Origin: Dromiciops gliroides
Lineage: Eukaryota > Chordata > Mammalia > Microbiotheria > Microbiotheriidae
DNA length: 64,000 bases
Direction: 5' to 3'
Assembly: GCF_019393635.1 (NCBI RefSeq)
Contig: NC_057866.1
Span: 8,667,723-8,731,722, forward strand
The position numbers were made by a program, and so were the translations under genes. Positions 1 through 9,625 of this stretch are shown here, piece by piece (position 1 is the stretch's first letter; each line of letters opens with the position of its first letter). Under the pieces are notes generated by a model. The model did not search any database, was not told where the DNA came from, and worked only from the letters and a program-made list of their open reading frames with translations.

Positions 1-125
1 CAAGCAGGGTGAAGTGACTTGCCCAGGGTCACACAGCTAGTAAGTGAGGCAGGCCAGATTTGAACTCAGGAAGAAGAGTCTTCCTGACTCCAGGCCTGAG
101 CCCTACCCACCACACCACCTGCTGT
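1..125 (-). repeat. CORE-SINE fragment (MIR/MAR1-like)
   Basis: Reverse-complement CORE motifs (GACTTGCCCAGGGTCACACA, then ATTTGAACTCAGG) mark a minus-strand SINE fragment cut off by the window edge. A second, older MIR-like piece follows to about 300. Confidence 0.7.
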
Positions 126-364
126 CCCTGAAGCTAGAAGGGAACTTGTAGGTCATTGAGTCCATCACCTTCACTTTATAGGTGAAAAGATGAAGGCAGG
201 GAGATATTAAGGACTCATCTGGGGGTCATGAAGCTAGTAAGTGTGTGAATCAGATCTTTCTTAGCATAGTCCGTAGCCTCTACTCCACACTTCCATAGAG
301 TCCTGTTCGGGGAGATGGTAACTAAACCTGTGGGAGCTGATGTGGTAATTAAGAGATCATTGGT

Positions 365-513
365 GGGCAGCTAGGTGGCATAGTGGATAGAGCACTGGCC
401 CTGGAGTCAGGAATACCTGAGTTCAAATCCAACCTCAGACACTTAATAATTAGTAGCTGTGTGACCTTGGGCAAGTCACTTAACCCCAATTGCCTCACCA
501 AACAAAAAAAAAA
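365..513 (+). repeat. WSINE1/MAR1-family CORE-SINE
   Basis: Full-length copy starting GGGCAGCTAGGTGGC and ending in an A-rich tail plus GA repeats. The flanks AGATCATTGG and AGCTCATTGG look like a slightly diverged target duplication. Confidence 0.85.
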
Positions 514-840
514 AGAGAGAGAGAGAGAGCTCATTGGTAACTTTGGAGAGAGCAGTGTCATTTGGGTAATGAGGTCAGAAGCCCCATTACAAAGGGCTGG
601 GAAATGAGTGGAAAGGGAGTGGAAGCGATGAATATGGACAATTTTTTCCAAGGAGTTTGGCTGAGAAGGGAGGAGAGATCCAGTTCTATAGCTTGAGGTA
701 ATAAGTAGAGCCTTGTGAAGGTTTTTCAAGGATGAGGGAGATTTGGGTACATTTACAAGCAGTGGGGAAGAAGAGATTGAAGATTAAGGAGAGGATGACT
801 GAGGTGACAATCTGCTGGGGGAGATAGAAAGACGTGGATC

Positions 841-1110
841 TGTTGTTGTTTGTCCTTTACTCCGGAAGAGGACCAATGGCACCAAGTGGGTGATGTGACT
901 TGCAAGTGAATTGGATTTAAGTGTGGCAGAGCTGTGAAAAGTCATTAGCCTCACTCTCCTCCAGAACCATATGATTCCAGTGGCAAGACATAAGTCAAAA
1001 CAGCTGGTAATGACCGCCTGAGGCCACCCCCCTCCCCCACCTCCCAGATGCAGTGGGAGACCTTGGTCTTTTTAGCTAAGGTCTTTCCCAGGTCTCAGTT
1101 TGTCTGAGGA
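841..1110 (+). repeat. Marsupial interspersed repeat, family not assigned
   Basis: The text TTGTCCTTTACTCCGGAAGA, then GAATTGGATTTAAGTG and AGGTCTTTCCCAGGTCTCAG, resembles a repeat common in marsupial genomes. I recall the consensus only loosely and do not assign a family name. Confidence 0.45.
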
Positions 1111-2879
1111 GGGCATGGATCTAGGGCACATGTAAAGGAGCTGGCTGTGGTAAGGAGAAAAGCCACTTCACATTTCAGAGGCTGGCGTAAAGAAGGAGAA
1201 AATAGGGGATAGCAATGGGGGTGTAGAGAAGGGGAAAAGGGAGTGTGTGGCAAAAAAACCCCTTCTTTTCCCAGTAGACTATGAAGCTAGATCCTCAGTT
1301 GAAGGGAGGTGCAGGAGGCTTGAAGAAAGAAGATAATTTTTTGCATAGCAGCAGTGGAGAGTAGAAGACAGAATCACTTAGGGAGGACTCAAAGAACTGC
1401 CTTGCTGCAGTGAGGGCCCATGTGAGATGAGACAACATGGACCCAGTGAAATGTTTCTCTGCTGCCTGTGAACAGGATTGGAGGAGGCAGACAGAGGGTG
1501 GTAGAAGTTGAGGGCTGGGGACTGACAAGGCTTGGGATTGGAGAGCAAAATATAGAACATCAATTGATCAGTCATGCTTGGTATAAGATACAAGTGAGGG
1601 CCTGGTGGCCTAAAGGGATGTGTGATTGGGAAAGGAGAGCACCTCCCACTGGCCCAAAGCTGCCTTACTTATTGGCAAATGGTTGTTTGCATCTGGACCC
1701 AAGAGTCAAAACAAGGAGTCTCAGCGTCTTGTGCAGACTCAGGCAAGCAGCGGCAGGGAGCTGATGGGGGGGGGGGGGAGTGTCTCTGAGGACAGAGATC
1801 ATGGGATTGGAGGGGGCCAGGCTTCTCAAAGAGGGCTGGGTTTGGGGTGGAGAAGACTGAGCCAGACAACAAATGTATTAGGGAGAAGAGAGAGTAATCA
1901 GGAGGTCCATCCATGAGAGTAGCAAGGACACAGGCAGGATGAGTGAGGGGGCTGAAAGTGGTCCTGAGGAGGTGGTCCATGGTGCTTCTTCCTGGACCCA
2001 TGTCAGGGGTGTGAGAGAAGGCATAGCAGCCTCAGAAAGAGGGGGTCAGTGGGCACAGGCACCTTCAGGAGAAAGCTAGCTGGCTGTGAGTGCCAGGAGG
2101 CAGTGCCAAGACGAAGGGGAGTTTGTTGATCAGATGGGTGCAGAGGTGGGCAGGGCTGCAGAGGGTTAGCACTAAGCTGGACTGGGGGAGGGTTTTCATG
2201 GGGGTGGGTGGCTAAACCTGACTTACAGGGATTAGAGAAGTCCAGGAGGAATCTGCTGGCCTTGGGACTTGGGGAGGATCAAATACAGAGCAGCTAAATT
2301 GGCTTGGGGACACAAATGGAGTGATGCACAGGGACCTGGGCAGATTTGGCCTCTGAGGGGCCCCTCCCAGAGACAGGAATGAGTGAAGGGAGGAAGGTTG
2401 ACTCTGGACAAACAGGCTGACCCTTTGCTCTATACTGGGCAATGGGCTCAGTGCTACCCCACTTCAGCGCTCACCCACGCCCCAGAATCACCTTGGCCTT
2501 CTTCTGGAGTGAAAGCCTTAGCCTAGTCACTTCCTGGGAAACTCCTTGAGGCAAAACATGGAGCAGAGGAATCCCCACCTCCAAACTTCAGGCTGTTTTG
2601 GAAACAGGTTTGGCTCGAGGGTGGGGTTGGGGACACCTTCCCAACTACCCTAAAAGGTCAGGATTCAGCAGCGATTTCTACACCCCTTCTTTAGGCTCCC
2701 CTAAGGCGCTGCCTCAGCAGAAAGTGTCCATCTGGTCAGAGGGTCAGGTTACTCCGTAAGGAAACCCGGGCATCCCCTCCCCCTCAGTTTCTACCTCTGG
2801 GAGACCTGATGCCCCCCCATCCCAGCCCTGGATAGGGAGGACTGAGAGCTAGAAGCTGGGGTCCCTGGATTGGGGCAAG

Positions 2880-3010
2880 AGCAGTGCTAGAATCCCCTGA
2901 ATCCTGGCTCTGCCACTGACTAGACATGAGACCTGAACACCTGTTGAATGAGGGGTCTGGACTAAATCGTGGTCCCTAAGGACCCTCCCAGCTCAGACAT
3001 TCCTCACCCA
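2880..3010 (+). repeat. MIR-type CORE-SINE fragment
   Basis: The string GGCTCTGCCACTGACTAG followed by a TCTGGACTAAAT...CAGCTCAGACATTCC end is a diverged MIR/THER1-like copy. Confidence 0.55.
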
Positions 3011-3460
3011 GTGTTCTAAGGTGCCACCCATTCTCTTGTTCTCTATGCTATGGGCCATGCCAGGCTCTGGCCAGGAGAAAAGCATAGGAAGGCTCTGTGG
3101 AATGGGGGTGGGGTGTGGCTGCAGTGATTCCAGAGCTTCAAGGGTGGGGCACAGGGATCTATTTAACCTCTTGGAAGGAGGGAGGGGGCATCCTCTAACG
3201 GCTCTTGCTTTCCCCCTCCTCAGACCCTGCCAAGTTTAGTTCCTCCACCAGAGCTCCTGATGGAGCAAACCCTGGCGCCTGCCCGGAAGAGGGGGAGCCA
3301 GGCTGTCCTGAACCACCGTGCAGAAAAAGGCGTCGAGGCAGGCTTGGGAATGCCAGTTGGAAGGGAGGGGTGTTTCCTGTAACCCCCTCCCAGGCCCCCC
3401 ATTCTCTCTTGCAAGAAGCCAGGAGGCGCCGGGTCCCAGGCCCTGGCCGGTTGCCCTCAC

Positions 3461-3595
3461 CTTCCGCTGTTGCTTCTCCCAGGCGGGGTCCAGGAGCAGG
3501 TCTCGGTCCCAGTCCTCTTCTTGTTCCATGTACTCCCCGTCCCCGTAGGGACCCTGGACTTCGCCCAGGCCCTCAGGCTGCAGCACCATCATCAT
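3461..3595 (-). CDS. ACTN3: ACTN3 first coding exon (alpha-actinin-3 N-terminus)
   Basis: Alpha-actinin-3 cross-links actin filaments at the Z-disc of fast skeletal muscle fibres. Only exon 1 is in the window: 45 codons beginning with three methionines ([10 protein letters not shown]), then the acidic segment [25 protein letters not shown] that leads into the first calponin-homology domain. The exon ends in AAG followed by a clean GTGAGG donor, at the position where human ACTN3 exon 1 ends. I chose the first ATG of the triple; a GTG codon lies in frame 6 nt upstream but is not a plausible start. The [25 protein letters not shown] stretch is shared by alpha-actinins, but the MMMV start and short leader are typical of ACTN3 and synteny supports it. 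The rest of the gene lies beyond the left edge. Spectrin repeats and EF hands cannot be judged here. Confidence 0.92.
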
Positions 3596-3655
3596 GCTCA
3601 CGTCCTGTGCTTCTGCCCTGGCTCGGCCCGGCCCCCGGGCCCTCGACGGCAGGCC

Positions 3656-3665
3656 CCATAAATAC
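3656..3665 (-). promoter_or_regulatory. ACTN3: TATA/MEF2-like box of ACTN3
   Basis: On the minus strand this reads GTATTTATGG, a TATA-like element that also resembles a MEF2 site (core TATTTAT). It lies about 61-70 nt before the ATG, so transcription starting about 30 nt downstream would give a 5' UTR of roughly 35 nt. A TATA/MEF2 element fits a muscle-restricted gene. Position and role are inferred from sequence only. Confidence 0.5.
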
Positions 3666-4628
3666 CTCCCGGTCCTGGGATCGGGTTCCCGCTAAATTTG
3701 GAAATGAGGGAGGGGCCAACTGAGGGAGGCCAAGGGAGGGAACGAGGATGCCTGGGTCCCGGGCAGGCTAGGGGCGGAGGGGAAAGGGCAAATCTGGGAG
3801 GCAGATAATCCCCTGACAGCTCCACTCCCAAGCCCAGAAAAACTTCGAAAATGTTTGGGGATCCAGTCGCCTCGAAAATGTTTTGAGATCATTGGTCCAA
3901 GGAAGCCCCGGGGGCGGGGCTCTCAGTTTGGCTAGGCTTTGCTTAATCCCCCTTCCTTCACACATCTAAATTGGAGGTGGGGGTGGGGGGAACGACCCGT
4001 CAACCCATTTCTTAGACAGAGAAATCCAGGCATAAGGAAATGCTTTGGGTGGGTTTTGTTTTTTCCTGGAACAGGAGGGGCCCGAATGTCTGGGAAGGTG
4101 TGGGAAGCCAGAGTCTGGGTGCTAATCCTGGGGATGACTGCCGAGCCAGCTGGATGCAGTACGGGCTATTAATACTGCTCTGGCTTAGGGCTATCGTCCC
4201 AGGGAATGTGCTGAGGCAGGCAAGGCCTGCACTCGGCTACAATTACATCCCCTCTGCTTCCGAGGGAACGAGGGGTAGGCTAAGCTTTCAGATGAAGGAC
4301 CCCTGTGACAGCACATAGCTGCCCTCAAAACGAGTCCATCCCAGACCAGAAGACTGACCCATTTGGCAGATGTAACTGCTGAGTGACCTTTGACAGATTG
4401 TCCAGAAGGGAGAGGTCAGGCAGGACTGGAAATGGACAAAGGGCACACACATTTTCAAAGAAGTGGAGTCTCCCAATTGGAGACGGATGAGCAAGGCGTC
4501 CACACCTGGCAAAATCATTGAAGAGATGACTGGTGAAATCTAGAAAAGGAGGCAGCAATCACAAATAGCCACAAATGTTTCAGCTTGCACCAGGCTGGCC
4601 AGATTTACCCATTTTCTTTTTTGACAGG
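3666..4628. other. Intergenic, upstream of ACTN3
   Basis: I see no gene. There are AT-containing muscle-promoter-like words (for example GCTATTAATACTGC near 4165) but nothing that can be claimed. The stretch ends at the left edge of a retroviral LTR. Confidence 0.5.
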
Positions 4629-4712
4629 TGTCATGGGGAAAATAGGGTAGGGGGTTAGGGGAAGGGATAGGGGTTTGGGGTCCTTAGGAATTTCTCTTTA
4701 AAGAATTACACC

Positions 4713-4880
4713 AGGGCAGCTAGGTGGTGCAGTGGATAGAGCACTGGCCCTGGAGTCAGGAGGACCTGAGTTCAAATATAGCCTCAGACAATTAACACTT
4801 ACTATCTGTGTGACCCTGGGCAAGTCACTTAACCCCAATTGCCTCACCAAAAAAAAAAACAAAACAAAGAAAAAGAAATA
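4713..4880 (+). repeat. WSINE1/MAR1-family CORE-SINE
   Basis: Near full-length copy with an A-rich tail. It is inserted in the split LTR directly after the target word AAAGAATTACACC. Confidence 0.85.
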
Positions 4881-4886
4881 TATTGT

Positions 4887-5045
4887 GGGGCAGCTAGGTG
4901 GCACAGTGGATAAAGCACCAGCCCTGGAGTCAGGAGGACCTGAGTTCAAATGTGACCTCAGACATTTAACACTTACTAGCTGTGTGACCCTGGGCAAGTC
5001 ACTTAACCCCAATTGCCTCACTAAAAAAACCCAAACAAACAAAAA
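4887..5045 (+). repeat. WSINE1/MAR1-family CORE-SINE
   Basis: Second plus-strand copy, inserted in or beside the A-rich tail of the preceding SINE. Its own A-rich tail runs into another copy of AAAGAATTACACC. Confidence 0.85.
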
Positions 5046-5840
5046 AAAGAATTACACCGTGGGCACTACTAGCTGCAGGGGCCACCCACTAGCTGCACAC
5101 TAGGGTGCCTCCTTCTCATGAGAAGGAAATAAAGAACCTTTGCCACATCGCTGTTGAGTTCCTGAGAATTATCGAGAAGAGGATGTTTTTTTCCCTCACA
5201 ATTGGAGGTCCCACCGAGATTTAAGGAGCTCCTCTATGTTCCAGCACTCCCAGCAATGGTTTGAGCCCAGAGGGGGCCCGCCCCCAACTCCTGAGTCCAA
5301 GGAACTTAGCAGAGACATCACAAATGCAGGGTGGAGCATGCTTACCAAGGGGAAGGGACTTCTGGCCCAGATTCCTCCTTTTGAGTTTCCAGCTCACCAA
5401 TTTAAGCCCAGAGACTGGGTATTGATAAGAACATAGAAGAGCAACAAGTTTGAGCCTGATTGGGAAGGGCCATTCCTGGTGTTACTTTTCACTGACACTG
5501 CAGTAAGGACTGAGGAGCAAAACTGGACTGACTATTCTCAAGTAAAAGGGGCACCTTTTCCAGAAGAAAAACCAGAACCAAAACATGAGCAGTGGACTGT
5601 GAATAAAGAATCTGATCCACCGAGGGTGAAGTTTAAAAAGACTTTAATGTACGATACACCAAGCCTGGTACAAAAAGGGGCAAAGGGAAGTAACATTTTG
5701 GGGTGGTAGGAGCTGCTCAGGCAAACATGTAATGGAGGAGCAAAAAGGATTTGGTATATGGGCATCTGAAGGAGGAACTGATCCCCTACGAAAAATAGGA
5801 ATATCCTTTGAAAATCCCATGGATCCTACATCCCCTATCC

Positions 5841-5930
5841 TTTTTTTTTTTTTTAGTGAGGCAATTGGGGTTAAGTAACTTGCCCAGGGTCACACAGCTA
5901 GTAAGTGTTAAGTGTCTGAGGCCGGATTTG
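5841..5930 (-). repeat. WSINE1 fragment, 5'-truncated
   Basis: Minus-strand SINE with a T-run at 5841-5854, lacking its head. It sits in the env retrocopy, and the flanks CCCCTATCC and CCCCTATTC look like a target duplication. Confidence 0.8.
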
Positions 5931-6258
5931 CCCCTATTCTTTTAAGACTCTGGAAATAACCTCTCCAAGTCCAGAAGGGAAATTAGGAAACCCTGAAACT
6001 CCTGAGTTACAGGCCAGTGAAGTTAAGGACGTGAGACAGACAGCGGAGACAGAGACTGGGTTTGGATGGATGCTCGGATGGAATGGGTCATTGCTTTGGG
6101 AAGACCAGCTGCCCAGACTCTAAGTCCAGATTGGCCTGGAGGGGTTCCGGTGTCTCCTTCAATTATACCAGAACAGGTTGGCAAAGGGTGAGAGTTGCAG
6201 GGATTTGGAGCTACTCTTTCCTGTAATAAAAAGGACAGCAGAAAAGATCATACCCACC

Positions 6259-6409
6259 TTTTTTTTTTTTTTTTGTGGGGCAATGGGGTTAAGTGACTTG
6301 CCCAGGGTCACACAGCTAGTGTGTGTCAAGTGTCTGAGGCCAGATTTGAACTCAGGTACTCCTAAATCCAGGGCCGGTGCTTTATCCACTGTGCCACCTA
6401 GCTGCCCCC
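6259..6409 (-). repeat. WSINE1/MAR1-family CORE-SINE
   Basis: Full-length minus-strand copy inside the env retrocopy, flanked by near-identical CATACCCAC words. It is therefore younger than the retrocopy. Confidence 0.85.
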
Positions 6410-8035
6410 CATACCCACTTTTGTTGGAGTCCCAGGAAACCATCCTGCCTGTCTCTTCAGATGGGTGAGAGGTTTTCTGGTCTTGGGTAATATAAGTTGT
6501 GTCCAAACATGGGAAGTAACTGAGAACAACTCGGTAGATTTTTCATCCCTGATCTTCTCCCGAGCCAACCTATGGTGGTACTGTGGTGCAAGACCAACCT
6601 TACCCCCTAACTGGGCTGGGACTTGTGGGTTGGTGTGGCTGGCCACCCCCTTTACTATGGCATCTGAGTATTTCTCCAAATCTGAGTCTAAATCAAGAAA
6701 GAAATATAGTCCAGAGGGGCAAAAAGAGTCATCTGATGCTCTAATCTGCCTAGATAGCATAGGGGTCCCATGGGGTGTGCCAGAATCTCTCCTACATTTG
6801 GTAACCATAACTAAAAATGTAGATTGGAACCAGCAGAGGTTCATCAATTACAGTAGGGATGCGGTACAGGGTATTTCTGAACAACTGGCTGCAACTCGCA
6901 AAATGGCTTGGGAAAACAGAATAGCCCTTGATATGATGTTAGCAGAAAAGGTTACTCCATTCGGGAAAGTAAAGGCAAACACTCAAATGCTAATATTCAC
7001 AGATTTAGACCAAAAGGCAGAGGAGATATTCAATAGATGGAATGAGAGGAGCCAAATAGTCAAAAATAAAGAGGAGGTATTGTGAGAAAATGGGTAGTTG
7101 TCTCCTCTCAATGTGGATATAACAGTCAGTCATACTCCTCCTGACCTGTTTGTAGGACAAGGGTCTCAGATCCCCTCCTCCCCCCTCAGGTTAGCAAGGT
7201 CACATGGTTCAAGGAGTCCTGGTCTCAATAAGGTTCGCTCCAGGGTTGTGTCTATATAAGGAAGTATAAGGTCCACTCCTGAGTTATTCCCATACAAGGA
7301 AGAGGGGTGGAAATACTGCTTTCCAAATAGCTAGTTTTTGCGTGTAGATTGTAACCCTTGAGTAATCAGACCAGTAATGAAAAAGGGGAGGGTCCATTCA
7401 TGTTAGGGACTAGGGTATAAAACAGGGCCTTCGAGTCCCTTTTTGGGGTACCTACTAACTGCACACTAGGGTGCCTCCTCAAGAGAAGGAAATAAAGAAC
7501 CTTTGCCACATCAAAAAAAAAAAGAATTACACCCTCTTGCACACAAAAGCAATTATAATAAGATAGTCATTTATTTAGGGGCAAGGGAAGGGAAGGGAAA
7601 CCAAGAGAGAAATCATTGGACTTCTCATGGAGAGAAAGGAATAGCACAGAGTGTGGCTCTGAGATACCTCTCTCCTCGAGCAGGAGACTGGTAGATACTT
7701 TTACAGAGGACTGGTGGGGGTGATCATCTGACTGTGGAAAGTTCCTTTAGTGAGGGAGGACCACCCCCCACTGGCTGGAGGAGTTGGGTGAGAGTTGGCT
7801 GCAGATCTCAAGCCATCTCTCTCCTCAGGACACAAAGGCAGCAGACACACCCAAACTTATCTCCCCAAGGTTGAGGGAGACTAGAATGAAGGGTGGAGGT
7901 CCCAAAGCTAGCTCAGTCCAATCTGGTTCCACTTATCTCTTTAGATGTGTCTGTCCTTTGGTTTAGCTTTTCAAGGAGAAGTTTCCTTGATGTACCGCAG
8001 AGAACTTCTGGGGTGCTCTAGGCCCATAATACAGG

Positions 8036-8535
8036 GTTTCCAATCCAACAGATCAGGGGAAGTCTTTGTTTCTGGTTATGTAGATTTTAGCAGAACATTT
8101 GATAAATAAAGTTTCTTAGGATACTTTGTGGACAAGATAAATGAAGAGCTGTCAGGTACAGCCTAGCACAGTTGGGTGAAAATGAAACTGGTTGGTGGTC
8201 TAGGACTGCCAAAGCCCAAAGAAGAGACCTTAATGGTCAGTCCAGTATCAACTTGGAAGAAGAGACCATCTTTACACTTCTTCCACTCCACTGGAGAGCC
8301 ACAGGGATCTGGGAACTTTTACAAATCAGTGGCCTGGATGAAGGACCAACTGCCATACTTATTAGGTTTGCAGATGACAGAAAACAAGAAAGGGTGGCTC
8401 GACTAAGATGAATTGTAATAGAGGGAAATATAGTCTTAGAGCTGGTGTCAATGAGTATAAGATGGGGGACAAGTGGCAGGAAGTAAATCATCTGAGGAAA
8501 GTCAGTGTTGAGAACAGAAAACAGGGCAGGGTAGC
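8036..8535 (+). repeat. CR1/L3 LINE remnant
   Basis: The text around 8330-8470 (CCTGGATGAAGGACCAACTG, then TTTGCAGATGACAGAAAAC) resembles the reverse-transcriptase region of CR1/L3 LINEs, where the YADD-type box reads FADD. The copy is too degraded for a continuous reading frame. A matching downstream piece follows at about 9365-9625 beyond the solo LTR. Confidence 0.6.
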
Positions 8536-9006
8536 TGTGAGAAATGGGTAGTTGTCTCCTCTCAATGTGGATATAACAGTCAGTCATACTCCCCCTGACC
8601 TGTTTGTAGGACAAAGGTCTCAGATCCTCTCCTCCCCGTCAGGTTAGCAAGGTCACATGGTTCAAGGAGCCCTGGTCTCAATAAGGTCCACTCCAGGGTT
8701 GTGTCCATATAAGGACGTATAAGGTCCACTCCTGAGTTATGCCCATACAAGGAAGAGGGGTGGGAATACTGCGTTCCGATTAGCTAGTTTTTGCATGTAG
8801 ATTGTAACCCCATCAGTGATGAAAAAGGGGAGGGTCCATTCGTGTTAGGGACTAGGGTATACAACAGGGCCTGCGAGCCCCCTTTCTGGGCACCCACTGG
8901 CTGCACACTAGGGTTCCTCCTTCTCATGAGAAGAAAATAAAGCCTTGGTCACTTCGCTGCTGAGTTCCTGAGAATTATTGAGAAGAGGATGGATTTTTCC
9001 CTCACA
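8536..9006 (+). mobile_element. Solo retroviral LTR, same family as the env retrocopy
   Basis: A 471-bp LTR starting TGTGAG and ending CTCACA, flanked by the 5-bp duplication GTAGC (8531-8535, 9007-9011). Its U3 and R closely match 7081-7512 and its R-U5 matches 5059-5200. It includes a TATA-like box near 8852 and an AATAAA near 8936. It is a fossil solo LTR. Confidence 0.85.
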
Positions 9007-9039
9007 GTAGCCAAAAGAAGTACTCTGCATTAAGAGATG

Positions 9040-9215
9040 CTTAATCAGTCCGGGTGCCTAGAGAATTGGCCTCGGAGCCAGGAAGACCTGACTCCATCTC
9101 CTCCCTCAGATAAGTGTTAGCTGTGTGACCTTAGGTGAATCACTTAACTTATTTGCTCATCTGTAGAGTGATGGGGCTGGACTATGTAGCCTCTAAGTAA
9201 GGTCTCTTCTAGATG
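9040..9215 (+). repeat. MIR/MAR1-like CORE-SINE
   Basis: A diverged plus-strand copy containing AGCCAGGAAGACCTGACTCC and AGCTGTGTGACCTTAGG, followed by a TCTGTAGAGTGATGGGGCTGG end. Confidence 0.6.
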
Positions 9216-9364
9216 CCTGCACTTTGCTAAGCACCAGAGACTAAAACACAACAATCTCTGCCTCTGAGAAGCTTCCATTCTACTTAATTCCACCCACACA
9301 AGGGTGTGATTAATGGCAGGTGCTTAATAAATGTTTATTGATGGATCCTTCACTCCATCAATGG

Positions 9365-9625
9365 CTCTAGTGAAATCAACTCTAGAGTATTGTGCTCAGT
9401 TCTGGGCGTCACATTTTAGGAAGGAGATTGACATGCTGGATACCATCCAGATAAGGGGGACTCTGATGGTAGGGCTACTGCGGACCATGTCCTGCGTGGA
9501 TCAGCTGAAGGAAAGGGGATCATGAAGGCCGTCTTCCCTTATTTGAAGGGCTGTTATGTAGGAACTGATTAGATTTGCTCTGTTTGGCCCCAGGAGTCAA
9601 GAACCAGGAGCAATTGATGTAAGTA
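9365..9625 (+). repeat. CR1/L3 LINE remnant
   Basis: Contains the strongly recognisable GAGTATTGTGCTCAGTTCTG, then CACATTTTAGGAAGGA and TTGAAGGGCTGTTATG of L3-type LINEs. It lies in the same orientation as the piece at 8036-8535, so the solo LTR may have split one older LINE. Confidence 0.75.

Larger units (their letters stand above)
1..3460 (-). other. ACTN3 intron 1 (partial)
   Basis: No stretch matching alpha-actinin exon 2 (the start of the first CH domain) was found on the minus strand, so everything left of the exon 1 donor is taken as intron 1. It contains old MIR-like fragments near 1-300 and 2880-3010, a WSINE1 at 365-513, another marsupial repeat near 841-1110, and otherwise G-rich unique sequence. 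Confidence 0.7.
5059..7520 (+). mobile_element. Processed retrocopy of a spliced retroviral envelope mRNA (fossil)
   Basis: Order of parts: R (5059-5149), U5 (5150-5200), a tRNA-Gln-type primer-binding site (5203-5220), a short leader, 3'-pol-like sequence resembling an integrase C-terminus (about 5290-5640), an envelope-like region of gammaretroviral type (about 6465-7080), then U3 from 7081 and R ending at 7512, followed directly by A residues. U5 is absent at the 3' end and U3 is absent at the 5' end, as in an RNA. Gag and most of pol are missing, as in the spliced subgenomic env message of this virus class. It is flanked by the 13-bp duplication AAAGAATTACACC (5046-5058, 7521-7533), the mark of L1-type retroposition. 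Two WSINEs are inserted within it. It is broken in several places and old. Confidence 0.78.
4629..8031 (-). mobile_element. Retroviral solo LTR (minus strand), split by later insertions
   Basis: LTR sequence lies at 4629-4699 and 7534-8031, with target DNA, SINEs and a retrocopy between. It is flanked by the 4-bp duplication CAGG (4625-4628 and 8032-8035), the size gammaretrovirus-like elements make. The same family is present as an uninterrupted solo LTR at 59667-60244, which shows where the left and right parts belong. An AATAAA lies inside in minus orientation. It is a fossil with no internal viral region. Confidence 0.75.

Noticed and set aside
365-440. tRNA gene in SINE heads
   Set aside because: The SINE head is tRNA-derived but degenerate and attached to the CORE body; no intact cloverleaf with a proper acceptor is seen.
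4732-5103. Recurring peptide like SGGPEFKSGLRHLTLTSCVTLGKSLNPNCLT at many places
   Set aside because: It is the translation of the WSINE1 body and appears wherever the SINE lies; it is not a gene family.
6465-7085. Envelope-like frame considered as a domesticated syncytin-type gene
   Set aside because: It lies in a broken retrocopy with SINE insertions and lacks the features of a complete envelope gene; treated as a fossil.
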